This document shows positions 18,517-27,644 of a stretch of 64,000 bases of DNA, piece by piece (the stretch's first letter is position 1; every line of letters starts with the position of its first letter). The DNA comes from JAFGXT01 sp963677165 (GTDB lineage: Bacteria > Verrucomicrobiota > Lentisphaeria > Victivallales > SZUA-371). The stretch covers positions 310,001 to 374,000 of the forward strand of contig CAXXSX010000001.1 of the NCBI GenBank assembly GCA_963677165.2. The letters are read 5' to 3'. Position numbers and translations under genes: made by a program. The notes beneath the pieces were generated by a model. It had not been told where the DNA came from. It saw nothing but the letters and a program-made list of their open reading frames with translations, and ran no database searches.

Positions 18517-19662
18517 TTAGCCGGATAATTTGGCTTTTCTTTCGGCTCTGGCCTTGGCTGCTTCCTGCCTTTTAATTACTGCTTCTGGTGGTTTGTATTG
18601 ACGGAATTTACGTCCGCTGCGATGGATGCGGGCAAGGATTGCCGCTACCGGGGTATAAAAGTCTGCCGTAATGAATGTATTGACTTTTATGTTCCGGTAA
18701 AGGCTTCGTGCCAGAGGAGGGGCCTCGATAATAGGAATATCATATTGCCGGGCAATCAGCTTGATTCTTTCTGCTCGTTTACGCAAGCCCTTGGCGACCA
18801 CCATTGGCGCAAAACTGCCTATCTCATATTTGATGGCGACTGCAACATGAGTTGGATTTGTAACGATTACGTCGGCATCAGGAACCTGTCGCATCATTTG
18901 GCCGCGAAGCAGTTCTCGCATTTTTGAACGGATTTTCCCCTTGATCATGGGGTCCCCTTCGGAGTTCCTGCGTTCGTCTTTTACTTCCTGTTTGCTCATT
19001 TTCAGATCATCAAAATATTTTTTCCGCTTGAAGGCATAATCCGCGATTGCGATAAATATAAATAAAGCCATTATTTTTAATACCAAAAAGAGACATTCCA
19101 AAGACATCCATTCAATGCTTTCATGGATAGGCAGGGTTCCCAGTTCTTTGATCGCATCCATTTTTGATTTTATAGAAACATATACCAATCCGCCGATCAG
19201 GATTACCTTTCCTATTGTGAGGCCTAGATTAACAAAATTCTGTTTGTTGGGCATTAGTGACATCAGCCCACGTTTGGGATTGATAAAATCAAATTTCCAT
19301 TTCAGGGTTTGGACGGAGAAATATTTTCCTACCTGTAGACGCATGGATATAATGCCGAAGATTGTGAGAATCGTTACCGATGGACCCAAAATCTGCATTA
19401 GCATTATCATAGCAAAATTTCCACCGGCTGTCAGGCTCTCTTCGTTCCAGTCCTGACGGCAGTCTATATCCATGCCCTGCATTAACGCGACTTTAAAACC
19501 ATCGCGTATTGTCGGGGTCAGCATGAACAGCAAAGCCGTTCCAATCAGTATCATGATCATGGAACTAACATCCGGCGAAGTCAGAACATTTCCTTCGTTA
19601 CGGGCTTTGGTAACCCGTTTCGGGGTGGCTTTTTCTGTTTTACTGGGATCTTTATTGGCCAT
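18517..19662 (-). CDS. flhB: Flagellar export switch protein FlhB
   Basis: 381 residues. Four hydrophobic segments in the N-terminal half are followed by the cytoplasmic autocleavage domain. The cleavage motif NPTH begins at residue 269, the same position as in the well studied FlhB proteins; cleavage between Asn and Pro switches export from rod/hook to filament substrates. N-terminal SKTEKATPKRVTKARNEGNV is typical. It is the last gene of the fliO-P-Q-R-flhB operon, 12 bases after fliR. The final 40 residues (Lys/Arg/Ala rich) extend past the conserved domain. Confidence 0.97.
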   Translation of the reverse strand: MANKDPSKTEKATPKRVTKARNEGNVLTSPDVSSMIMILIGTALLFMLTPTIRDGFKVALMQGMDIDCRQDWNEESLTAGGNFAMIMLMQILGPSVTILTIFGIISMRLQVGKYFSVQTLKWKFDFINPKRGLMSLMPNKQNFVNLGLTIGKVILIGGLVYVSIKSKMDAIKELGTLPIHESIEWMSLECLFLVLKIMALFIFIAIADYAFKRKKYFDDLKMSKQEVKDERRNSEGDPMIKGKIRSKMRELLRGQMMRQVPDADVIVTNPTHVAVAIKYEIGSFAPMVVAKGLRKRAERIKLIARQYDIPIIEAPPLARSLYRNIKVNTFITADFYTPVAAILARIHRSGRKFRQYKPPEAVIKRQEAAKARAERKAKLSG

Positions 19663-19674
19663 AGCTTAATTTTC

Positions 19675-20463
19675 CTACATCAGTCCGGTTATACCGACAA
19701 GATAATTCATGAGCTGTTCATTCATTCTTCGACAAATCCAGACCGTAATTGGGATGGTTGCAAGAATTATAATAAAACCGAAAGCAAAGCGAAGTGGAAA
19801 TGACAGCATCATTACAGGAAAATCCTGTCCCACGCGTGCCAGCAGGCCCATCGCGAGGTTGAGCATCAGGTTTACCGTAAGAACCGGAATTGCAATTTGA
19901 AGTCCAACGATAAAAAGAGTATTGCTGAAATTTATGATCTCATTTATCATAACATCATTTACGAAAAAGGTACCGGGGGGCAAAGTCCGAAAGGACAATG
20001 CGGCAATTCTAAGTACTTCATGGTGCCCATCGAAAATTAGAAATGTCATCAGGAACATTCTTATGTATAAATTAGAAAACAGTGTGGCTTGAGTTGAACT
20101 GGCAGGGTCGATTTGCTGAGCCATCATCAATCCGATCCCCCGGTCCGTAAGGAAACCGCCGAATCTGAATACCTCCATGATAATTTGGAAGATCAGTGAA
20201 ATACATAGTCCGATTATTACTTCAGCCAGAATAAACAAAAATAATGAAAACATTGTTATGCCGTGTTTGAAGATGGCAACGAAGAAACTGCCGGGGACAA
20301 ATGGCATTAACAAAAAACTAAATGCTGCGATAAATAATATTTTATATCGCTGTGGAATTTCTTCTCCACTGAATACCGGCATGCTGAACATAAAAGCTCC
20401 GGTACGGCAAAGAATTGCCATCCATTTTACCACATTCAGTGCTATGTCGTAATCAAAATTCAC
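19675..20463 (-). CDS. fliR: Flagellar export gate protein FliR
   Basis: 262 residues with about six membrane segments; FRFGGFLTDRGIGLMMAQQIDPASSTQATL and the late FPLRFAFGFIIILATIPI are the family's conserved stretches. FliR forms the export gate with FliP and FliQ in the inner-membrane ring. Its start overlaps the fliQ stop by 4 bases (ATGA), so translation is coupled. Confidence 0.96.
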   Translation of the reverse strand: MNFDYDIALNVVKWMAILCRTGAFMFSMPVFSGEEIPQRYKILFIAAFSFLLMPFVPGSFFVAIFKHGITMFSLFLFILAEVIIGLCISLIFQIIMEVFRFGGFLTDRGIGLMMAQQIDPASSTQATLFSNLYIRMFLMTFLIFDGHHEVLRIAALSFRTLPPGTFFVNDVMINEIINFSNTLFIVGLQIAIPVLTVNLMLNLAMGLLARVGQDFPVMMLSFPLRFAFGFIIILATIPITVWICRRMNEQLMNYLVGITGLM

Positions 20464-20729
20464 TGAGTCGCCCGCGAAATCAGTTGGTATATGGTGTCGG
20501 TGTATTGCTGTGCGTTCTGGATGTACCAGGGAATTGCCAGTGTGAACACTAATCCGGTTATAAATACTTTAGGAACAAAAGTCAACGATTGGTCTTTCAG
20601 CTGGGTTACCGACTGGATAACCTGCGATACAATACCGACAATCAGGATTGTAACAATAATCGGAGCCGCCATCTTCATAACTGTGATCAGTGTTAACTGC
20701 ATTATTTCAATAATAAGTTCTTCTGACAT
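20460..20729 (-). CDS. fliQ: Flagellar export gate protein FliQ
   Basis: 89 residues, the usual length, with two membrane hairpins and the conserved VGIVSQVIQSVTQLKDQSLTF-type linker between them. Part of the FliPQR export gate. RBS CGGAG precedes the ATG; it lies 14 bases after fliP and overlaps fliR. Confidence 0.96.
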   Translation of the reverse strand: MSEELIIEIMQLTLITVMKMAAPIIVTILIVGIVSQVIQSVTQLKDQSLTFVPKVFITGLVFTLAIPWYIQNAQQYTDTIYQLISRATQ

Positions 20730-20743
20730 TTTTTATCTCCGAA

Positions 20744-21511
20744 TTAAACGAAACTGGATACCAGTGAACGAACGATAAGAGTCCAGCCATCGACAATAAT
20801 AAACAGCAGCAGCTTGAATGGCATGGAAATCAACATTGGCGGCAGCATCATCATTCCCATTGACATCAAAGTCGTAGCGACCACCACATCTACCAGAAGG
20901 AACGGCAGATAAATAAGAAAACCTATTTGAAATGCCGTTTTCAGTTCACTTAACATGAACGCCGGAATAACTACGCTCATCGGCAGTTTGTCTGGAGAAT
21001 CTACCGGTTTCATCCCTGCCAGATCCATAAACAGCACAAGGCTTCCTTCCCGGGTTTGGCGAAGCATAAAATGTTTGATCGGAGCAATACCCCGGTTCAA
21101 GGCTTCTTTCTGGGTAATTTGCTTGTTCGAATAAGGTTCAATGGCTTTTGTATAAATCTCTGACCATACCGGCTGCATAATAAAAATCGACAGGAACAGC
21201 GCCAGGGCTGCAATCATTTTGGTGGAAGGAACGTTTTGAGCTGCCATTGCCTGTTTCAACAGGGTGAGTACGATTACAATACGAGTGAACGAGGTCATCA
21301 TCATAATAGCCGATGGAGCCAGGCTCAATGCTGTCATCAGGAGCAAAATGTTTACGGCTTTGGTAAAATCACCTCCGCCTTTCATGCTCAGATTCAACGA
21401 TACATCCTGAGGAGAATTTCCCGTTGCCTGTGCGGCTGCTTCCGGCAGCAGGATACAACCCAGTACGGAAACCGTAATGAGTAACAGCAGTAATATATTT
21501 TTCTTTTTCAT
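20744..21511 (-). CDS. fliP: Flagellar export gate protein FliP
   Basis: 255 residues. A cleavable signal peptide (MKKKNILLLLLITVSVLGC... EAAAQA), typical of FliP, precedes the conserved core: SFTRIVIVLTLLKQAM, ALFLSIFIMQPVW and the C-terminal GMMMLPPMLISMPFKLLLF. FliP forms the core of the export gate with FliQ and FliR. Third in line after fliO, 19 bases downstream. Confidence 0.97.
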   Translation of the reverse strand: MKKKNILLLLLITVSVLGCILLPEAAAQATGNSPQDVSLNLSMKGGGDFTKAVNILLLMTALSLAPSAIMMMTSFTRIVIVLTLLKQAMAAQNVPSTKMIAALALFLSIFIMQPVWSEIYTKAIEPYSNKQITQKEALNRGIAPIKHFMLRQTREGSLVLFMDLAGMKPVDSPDKLPMSVVIPAFMLSELKTAFQIGFLIYLPFLLVDVVVATTLMSMGMMMLPPMLISMPFKLLLFIIVDGWTLIVRSLVSSFV

Positions 21512-21530
21512 CTCCCGTTATCCTCGAAAT

Positions 21531-22187
21531 TTATTTGATTTCTTCACTCTCTATACCTGTGTCGACCATTTTTCCGAATTCTTTTTCGAACTCAGCTTTT
21601 ACCTTTTTTTCGTCAATAGCTCCTTCCTGCGGTGGTTCTTCAAGCTCTGACTCTACTCCGTCGATCGGCAGAAGTTTGGTTAACAGATTTACTCCGTTTG
21701 CTCCAGTACCGACGACATATTCTTCGTCATATATTCTGAGTATCGCGACTGAGTTCCTGGCATCAAGCTGTATTTTTGCTTTAACATTCAGTATTTGGGC
21801 GTCGCTATTTGGAAGGATGCCGCGACCGAATCTCTTCAAGACGTAAAACATCCCCGCGAGCATTAACAACATGATAATCATTACGGTCCAAATTCGCCAG
21901 GACTGGATACCAATAGTTTGCATGGGATTGTCGGTTTTGGTCACGCCCGGTCCGAAAAGTTTTTTCGGTTCTCCGGATTTCGCACTGAAGGTTTTGTCGC
22001 GTCCGGGATAGCCGGTCTCCATCAATTCCTTTGATGGTGTTGTTGAAGATTGAGGCTGTTCCGATGCCGTTGCTGTTGATTTTACTAAAGGTTTTATGGT
22101 GGTTACGGCAGAATCTCCGGCATTACTTACCTGGGCCGTCATACAAAGTACGGCGGCCGCCAATGCTTTCCCCAAAAGTTTTTTCAT
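21531..22187 (-). CDS. fliO: Flagellar biosynthesis protein FliO
   Basis: 218 residues. A signal-like N-terminus, a Ser/Thr-rich periplasmic stretch, one membrane helix (WTVMIIMLLMLAGMFYVLKRF) and then a FliO-type cytoplasmic domain (ILNVKAKIQLDARNSVAILRIYDEEYVVG). FliO assists stable FliP assembly. It leads the fliOPQR-flhB operon, which supports the call despite low family sequence conservation. The region 22188-22381 in front of it must hold the operon promoter; I see no sigma-28 or sigma-54 match there. Confidence 0.85.
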   Translation of the reverse strand: MKKLLGKALAAAVLCMTAQVSNAGDSAVTTIKPLVKSTATASEQPQSSTTPSKELMETGYPGRDKTFSAKSGEPKKLFGPGVTKTDNPMQTIGIQSWRIWTVMIIMLLMLAGMFYVLKRFGRGILPNSDAQILNVKAKIQLDARNSVAILRIYDEEYVVGTGANGVNLLTKLLPIDGVESELEEPPQEGAIDEKKVKAEFEKEFGKMVDTGIESEEIK

Positions 22188-22381
22188 AAGCGCGCTCTTA
22201 ATTTATAATTTGATTTTCCCTGAAATGAATACGCAACAAGCATACCATACTTTGATTTCCGGCGTTTGCAATATGGATTGCGGGCGGGATGGTCGAATTG
22301 ACGGCTGCGAAATAGTGAATTTCCAGACTTTGGGCTTGAATTTATAGTTGTGACTGACGGAAAATACAACATGAGTACAAT

Positions 22382-23287
22382 TCAGAACGTTTTTCTGCCT
22401 GGAAATTCAGCCCTGAATTCCGGGAGACCTTTGATTTCCTGGGGCATGTGTAATACTCCGCCGTTTGAATAGTTTAAAAACGCATTGCCTGGCGGATAAT
22501 TTGCTGTAGTTACATAAATATCCTGTAAGTCGGGGCCGCCGAAAGTGACGCTGCTTATGGCACGGATGTTTGAAGGTGCGTTATATTCAGTCATGATTTC
22601 CCCTTCGGCAGAGTAACGAACCAGAGGGCCGCCCCAGTGGGCAACCCATAGATATCCTTCGGAATCAACCGTCATACCGTCGCAACCCGGCCGGGAGATC
22701 AACGCTGTTGGATTGGATATTTTACCGGTTGAACGGTCATATTCATAGCGATAAACGTTTTTTTCATCTGTTACCGCAAAATAGAAATACCGGAAATCTG
22801 GCGAAAAGCCCATGCCGTTAGGGCATGCACCGGTTTCCGCTTCAAGACAGCTGAAATCGCCAGAGGGATCAAGCCGCCAGAGAGAACCATGTTTACCGCG
22901 ATTAATCGGATCATGGAAGTTGTTTGCCAGTACGCCGCAAAACACCCGACCTTCCGGATCGACAATCAGGTCGTTGAAGTAAGTTTTCTCATCAGCGTAA
23001 GGAAGTTGAGCCACTTGGACGGCGGCTTCTTCCGGCTGCCAAAGCCATACTCGACCAGCCTCCCCGAATAACAGTAATTCATTGTTTTTGGTGAGGGCCA
23101 TTCCGCCCACTCCAACTTCCAGCTGATAGGTCTTGAAATCTGCCGGGGAGGAATTGACATGTTTACGGAATATGTAATTACGGTCGCCTTTCCAGTATAA
23201 ACACTGATTTTGTTCATCCCATAAAGGATTTTCTGCAACTTGTACTTTAGACTCGGCAATTAATTTGAGGGGATTATTGTTAAACAT
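22382..23287 (-). CDS. SMP-30/gluconolactonase family protein
   Basis: 301 residues with six-bladed beta-propeller repeats of the SMP-30/LRE family: early AENPLWDEQNQCLYWKGD (metal-binding Glu), NDLIVDPEGRVFCGVL, GACPNGMGFSPDFRYFYFAVT and GCDGMTVDSEGYLWVAHWGG (conserved Asn and Asp metal ligands). Members hydrolyse sugar lactones such as gluconolactone. ATG 23287 is preferred to TTG 23293; neither has a strong RBS. The gene lies 15 bases after the PAP2 gene on the same strand. Confidence 0.88.
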   Translation of the reverse strand: MFNNNPLKLIAESKVQVAENPLWDEQNQCLYWKGDRNYIFRKHVNSSPADFKTYQLEVGVGGMALTKNNELLLFGEAGRVWLWQPEEAAVQVAQLPYADEKTYFNDLIVDPEGRVFCGVLANNFHDPINRGKHGSLWRLDPSGDFSCLEAETGACPNGMGFSPDFRYFYFAVTDEKNVYRYEYDRSTGKISNPTALISRPGCDGMTVDSEGYLWVAHWGGPLVRYSAEGEIMTEYNAPSNIRAISSVTFGGPDLQDIYVTTANYPPGNAFLNYSNGGVLHMPQEIKGLPEFRAEFPGRKTF

Positions 23288-23302
23288 GATCAATCGTTTT
23301 TT

Positions 23303-23965
23303 TTATATATTTAACGGTCCAGTTCTGATATAGCTCGATGATATTCCACTGGGGGATTTTGTGAAGAAAAACTTATAGGTCCACAATGACGTAAAGGTTC
23401 CTACATAAAAACCAAAAAGTACATCGCCGGGATAGTGGGCCGTAACCAGAATCCGGCTGAGTCCTACCAGGATCGCAATAATAATACATATCGGCAAAGC
23501 TTTTCGCCAAAGCAGGGACACCGCTGTCATCAACGCGCAAATCCTGGTCGTATGTCCTGACGGTGTTGAATTCATAATATCTTTGCTTGAAAAAAATTTC
23601 AGACCATATTTCCCGTGCTCGAACAGCATTTCAGGCCGACACCGGGCAAGGAAAAATTTTAATGTGTCGCTGATCAGTATTGCGATTGTCAGCGAGATTA
23701 GAATATATAGAAATTTTTTCTGAAAGGATGACTTTTCAGACGGTCCGAAAAAGATCAAAAGAATAAAAAACACGGTCAGAATAGCTGTATACAGTTTCCC
23801 GTAAGCTAACATAGACACATATTTCCCGAAAGAATGCCAGCCGGTATTTGCCAGATTATTATGGACCCATTGGTCAATCGGACGGTCCACAAAGTTAAAC
23901 AAAATAATATATACAACCAAAAGACTTACTCCGGTTATTAAAGTAACTGGCAGCAATTTCTTCAT
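23303..23965 (-). CDS. PAP2-family membrane phosphatase
   Basis: 220 residues with five to six membrane helices and the full acid-phosphatase signature: KFFLARCRP (K-x6-RP), PSGHTTR and SRILVTAHYPGDVLFG (SR-x5-H-x3-D). These enzymes dephosphorylate lipid phosphates, for example undecaprenyl pyrophosphate or phosphatidylglycerol phosphate, on the outer face of the inner membrane. GGAGGGG stands directly before the ATG. Specific substrate not determinable. Confidence 0.9.
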   Translation of the reverse strand: MKKLLPVTLITGVSLLVVYIILFNFVDRPIDQWVHNNLANTGWHSFGKYVSMLAYGKLYTAILTVFFILLIFFGPSEKSSFQKKFLYILISLTIAILISDTLKFFLARCRPEMLFEHGKYGLKFFSSKDIMNSTPSGHTTRICALMTAVSLLWRKALPICIIIAILVGLSRILVTAHYPGDVLFGFYVGTFTSLWTYKFFFTKSPSGISSSYIRTGPLNI

Positions 23966-23992
23966 TTTCCCCTCCGTTTAAAATTGGTTTCC

Positions 23993-24943
23993 TTATGTTT
24001 TTGCGCGTAGTTTCAGCATGGCATAAACGCTTTTTGAGCACGGAACCGGAACACTCAGCTTTTCAGCTTCGCGTACCAGATTGCCCATGATCGCTTCCGT
24101 CTCCATCGGACGTCCCGCTTCGAAATCCGCCAGCATACTGGGTTTATACGGACGAAATTGTCGGGTAAATTCGATCTGACGTTCGATAATATCGCTTTTC
24201 TGTTCCCAGCCGGCAGCAGCAGCCACGGCACAAACCTCTGCCATAATATCTTTTGCCAGCTGGCAGGTTTCCGGAGTGTTGACCAATTGACGGGTATCCG
24301 CCATAGTCAGAACAGACACCGGATTAAACGGTGCATTCCAGGTGAGTTTCTCCCATCTGATGCGCTGGATATCTTCGTGTGCGGAGGCCGGAATGTTATT
24401 ACTATTAAACATATCACAAAGCAACTGAGTCTTTTCACTGAGTCCTTTCGGATAATTTCCGAATTTCAGGGTTCCGCCATCTGTGTGACTGATTTTGCCT
24501 GGGGCGATGCGGGTAACTCCGATATAGGCGATTCCGCTGATCAGTTCGTTGTCCGGAAATGCTTCGGCGACTGGCGCTTCGATATTTATGCCGTTTTGAA
24601 TCAGAACGATTGCTGTTTTAGAGTTAACTGCCGGACGAATCATCTCGGCAACATCAGCTTCCGGTAGAACTTTTGAGCAAACCAGAATGAAATCGGCTTT
24701 ACGATCATATTCCGTGGCGGATCGATATATGCCATCAGGCTGGTAAGTATAATTTCCTTTGGGACTGATTATCTCGTAACCACGGGATTTTACCGCGTCA
24801 TAATCGGAACGGCAAACCAGCGATACCCGGACATTGTCCTGGTTCGCCAGATGAGAACTAAAATAGCCGCCGACCGCTCCGGCCCCGACTACAAGTATTT
24901 CACAGGGGTTTGATAAACAACTCACAATCTTCCTCTTTACCAT
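23993..24943 (-). CDS. panE: Ketopantoate reductase family protein (PanE/ApbA-like)
   Basis: 316 residues. N-terminal NADP-binding fold ILVVGAGAVGGYFSSHLA; conserved VLIQNGINIE; catalytic Lys in RIRWEKLTWNAPFNPVSVL; C-terminal helical domain ending in ETEAIMGNLVREAEKLSVPVP. PanE reduces 2-dehydropantoate to pantoate in coenzyme A synthesis, though paralogs act on other 2-oxo acids, so the symbol is tentative. I start at ATG 24943; a TTG at 24997 would add 18 residues lacking domain character. Confidence 0.85.
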   Translation of the reverse strand: MVKRKIVSCLSNPCEILVVGAGAVGGYFSSHLANQDNVRVSLVCRSDYDAVKSRGYEIISPKGNYTYQPDGIYRSATEYDRKADFILVCSKVLPEADVAEMIRPAVNSKTAIVLIQNGINIEAPVAEAFPDNELISGIAYIGVTRIAPGKISHTDGGTLKFGNYPKGLSEKTQLLCDMFNSNNIPASAHEDIQRIRWEKLTWNAPFNPVSVLTMADTRQLVNTPETCQLAKDIMAEVCAVAAAAGWEQKSDIIERQIEFTRQFRPYKPSMLADFEAGRPMETEAIMGNLVREAEKLSVPVPCSKSVYAMLKLRAKT

Positions 24944-25117
24944 AATATGAACAATCTTATTATTACTTATTGTACTATGTCCATGGAAAGGATTCAAGGA
25001 GTAAAGACGGCAATATTTGGAATGGTTGTTTGCCTTTTGATAATGTTGTGTTTATATTTGAATGATGTCAGTTTTCGATTTGCCGTTTTTTTTGAATTCC
25101 GAGGAGGAGAAGTAGAA

Positions 25118-25309
25118 ATGAACGTGACGGATTACCAGATTGTGGAAGGCTCGTCACCGGCGAGTCTGAGTAGCAAAGTAAACGAACTCCTCAAATCCGG
25201 CTGGCAGCCGTACAGCTGTCCCGTGGCATGCCTTAATGCAAACGGTAACAAAGCCGTAATCCAGGCAATGGTCAAGTACGAAGAAGCTCCGACGAAGTCT
25301 GGAAAATAA
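25118..25309 (+). CDS. Small DUF1737 protein
   Basis: 63 residues beginning MNVTDYQIVEGSSPASLSSK and containing VNELLKSGWQPYS and a late AVIQAMVKYEE, the pattern of the DUF1737 family (YxVV...ELLxxGWxPxG...QAMVK). Function unknown; these are small cytoplasmic proteins. A very strong RBS (GAGGAGGAG) 9 bases before ATG 25118 fixes the start, so the longer frame open from 24947 is not used. A terminator follows 15 bases after the stop. Confidence 0.82.
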   Translation: MNVTDYQIVEGSSPASLSSKVNELLKSGWQPYSCPVACLNANGNKAVIQAMVKYEEAPTKSGK

Positions 25310-25323
25310 TTTTTTCGATCGCG

Positions 25324-25352
25324 GCGGCAGGGATTTTTCCCTGCCGCTTTGC
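25324..25352 (+). terminator. Rho-independent terminator after the DUF1737 gene
   Basis: GCGGCAGGGA pairs with TCCCTGCCGC around TTTT, followed by a short T-rich run. Confidence 0.82.
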
Positions 25353-25428
25353 TTTTGCGGGGCCAGAATAACAGAGAAATTAATCAAGAATAAAATGTAA
25401 AAATGTGTAGGAACCCTGTTGTTTTAGT

Positions 25429-25550
25429 AAAATGTGACCATGTACAGGTCTGACTCCTAGTTTTCCTAGCTTTCAAAATGTGACCATGTACAGGTCTGAC
25501 CCCTAGCTTTCCAAAATGTGACCATGTACAGGTCTGACCCCTAGCTTTCC
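25429..25550. repeat. Three-copy tandem repeat with a TGTACAGGTCTGAC core
   Basis: Units start at 25429, 25475 and 25513. The second and third are identical 38-base units; the first has the same 27-base head with one change and an 8-base longer tail. The shared head is AAAATGTGACCATGTACAGG followed by TCTGACCCCTAG. It lies between the DUF1737 terminator and the end of the lipoprotein gene. No spacer variation as in CRISPR. Confidence 0.85.
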
Positions 25551-25583
25551 ATAACCTTATCTCAACTATTTAAATGTGTCTAA

Positions 25584-26930
25584 CTATAAGTTACTTTTGG
25601 TAATTTCTTTACTCATTAATTTATATTCACGAGCAAGCCATTCTTTCGTTTCTTTATCTGTTAGTTTTTCGGTGTTTCTCATCATATAATTCAAAGCATA
25701 TTTTTTGTCTTCACTACAATATTCAATAACATTTACTAAATTGCATAAGAACTCTCTACTTGAGTCATTTGCCTGTAATTGAGGAACAGCCATCCACAAA
25801 ACTTCTATCTGATTTTTATTTAGTTTCTCTTCTTTAAGCAACCTATTTATTTTTTTTATATCAAAATATGAAGGTACTGTTTTCTCTCCTATTTCCGAAA
25901 CTGTATAATAAGGAGCAGTCCAAGTATTCTTCGCTGCTATAGATTTGAAAATTTGGGGTTGAGTAAAATATATAAAGGCAAGATATTGGCGATTGGGGTC
26001 ATTCTCATAAAACGAAGGTGAACAGGAACTATTAACTGTATAGACTGGAGTTTTGTATTTTTTGGCTCTTATCATACGCCGGTAATCGGGACCTTTACCT
26101 TTAGAGAACTCAACATAACGCTTGTAGTAGTTATCATTCTCTTTCGAATATTTAAATGATTTAAGCCATTTATAGAATTCTTTATTACTACTAATCTTTT
26201 CTCCTGTCATAAAATCAATTAAATTATAAGTTGATTCATAATCATAATCAGATGACTTTGAATAAATATCTCTTATTTTTTCCTTATCATAATAATAATT
26301 CAGTAATAGCCCATATACGAGCAAATGCAATTTATTATCTTTGGGATCTGAATTGAAATCATTCATTATCTGAGAAATATCTTTATAGATAGCTCTATTG
26401 GAGGATATTGTCTGATAAGTACTCGGCAACAATCCTAGGTTTAAAATCATTTCTAATATATCAATCTGTTTTTTTTTACTTTTTATTTTTTGCGTTGCAT
26501 CCAACAGTTTTATTACAACTTCATCTACTCTCATCTTAGTGGAATTAGCATACTTTGCCGCAAAAAACATTGGTGACATTGTTGCTTTGGGGCTCGAATT
26601 GGGAATCTTATTTGAAATAAAAACAATGAGATTGCATATAGTATTAACCTGATTGCTTGTAAGAATTATTCTTTGTGGTAATTGAAGCTTTTTTATAAAT
26701 GGATCTTTGACTCCCGAGAAGGCCCAATAAGCATATGGAGCCGTAAAAGTTCCATATTTTTCCTTTATGATTTTAGCAATATTGGGATACTTAAGAACAA
26801 TATTAACGTAAAAAGGTTCAAGTTCTTGTTCGGACAAAGAGTTTGATAATTTTTTCCCCTGTTCAGGTTCAGAACAGGAAACACAAGTCAATAATATTCC
26901 GGCTATAATTAGGAAAATTTTAGGAAACAT
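25584..26930 (-). CDS. Predicted lipoprotein, function unknown
   Basis: 448 residues. N-terminal signal MFPKIFLIIAGILLTCVSCS with a Cys at about residue 19 that could be lipidated, then a hydrophilic helical protein rich in Lys, Asn, Tyr and Ile. I recognise no domain. AT content is clearly higher than in the flanking genes, which together with the repeats on both sides suggests acquisition by transfer. AAAAGG 7 bases before ATG 26930 favours this start over the ATG at 26960. No partner genes adjoin it. Confidence 0.65.
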   Translation of the reverse strand: MFPKIFLIIAGILLTCVSCSEPEQGKKLSNSLSEQELEPFYVNIVLKYPNIAKIIKEKYGTFTAPYAYWAFSGVKDPFIKKLQLPQRIILTSNQVNTICNLIVFISNKIPNSSPKATMSPMFFAAKYANSTKMRVDEVVIKLLDATQKIKSKKKQIDILEMILNLGLLPSTYQTISSNRAIYKDISQIMNDFNSDPKDNKLHLLVYGLLLNYYYDKEKIRDIYSKSSDYDYESTYNLIDFMTGEKISSNKEFYKWLKSFKYSKENDNYYKRYVEFSKGKGPDYRRMIRAKKYKTPVYTVNSSCSPSFYENDPNRQYLAFIYFTQPQIFKSIAAKNTWTAPYYTVSEIGEKTVPSYFDIKKINRLLKEEKLNKNQIEVLWMAVPQLQANDSSREFLCNLVNVIEYCSEDKKYALNYMMRNTEKLTDKETKEWLAREYKLMSKEITKSNL

Positions 26931-27113
26931 AATAAACCTTTTGCTAATTGGATAAAGCATTATTTAAACTCCTTAAAGTTGAAGAATTTGATTGATATTC
27001 CAGAATATTATCCAACAATTCACTACAATTTCCCGTATAATCAATTTTATGCTCCCCGTATCATAAATCCGCATTCTTTTATGCCTCCAATGTTTTGACT
27101 GAGTATCTCCGCC

Positions 27114-27171
27114 ATTTTGTGCCAGAGCACAAAATACCGGGAGACGGCGCGCTCGGAGATCGCGCCCTACC
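27114..27171 (+). repeat. REP-like hairpin repeat (copy A), one arm of an inverted pair
   Basis: Two stacked hairpins: ATTTTGTGCC..GCACAAAAT and GGCGCGctcggagatCGCGCC, ending CCCTACC. The reverse complement of 28300-28359 matches over nearly its full length with about seven differences. A second module GGTAGGGACGGTT..AACCGTCC follows at 27187-27213. Apart from these the gap 26931-27644 holds only AT-rich sequence without recognised features. Confidence 0.75.
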
Positions 27172-27644
27172 TGACGTGATCAGCATGGTAGGGACGGTTC
27201 TCCGCAACCGTCCTTCTCCTGCAATGCGGGAAAGTCATTCCTTCCTGATTTCAATATGACTCATAAGTCTGAGAATTACAATTTGCTTTTTTGATAATTT
27301 GCACTAGACTATATATTAGTGTTTAACTGATTGAGGAAATTTATTATAGATTAGCAAGATTTAAGACAATCATAAGTCATTTTTAATAGCGATGGCTTTC
27401 AGCATACCGTTTCGCCAAGAAAACGCCAAATTTTTGAGTAGAGAAACTGAATGTTGAGAGTTGCGCTCGTTTATAATCGATGTATTATAGACGGGCGTAT
27501 TCTTTCATTTTTCGGCGCATTCTTCATATCTCTACTCGGGTATTGGCGTACCTCTTGGCGGTGTGATTGAATGCGCCTCTTTTGTGTATTCGATCTTCCG
27601 GTACTGCTTTAGCATATATCAACACCATAACGGGGGAATCGAGT

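Noticed and set aside
24947..25117. N-terminal membrane extension of the DUF1737 protein
   Set aside because: A strong RBS stands before ATG 25118, and the extension overlaps the start of the divergent reductase gene.
25429..25550. CRISPR array
   Set aside because: The units are contiguous copies without unique spacers, and no cas gene is present.
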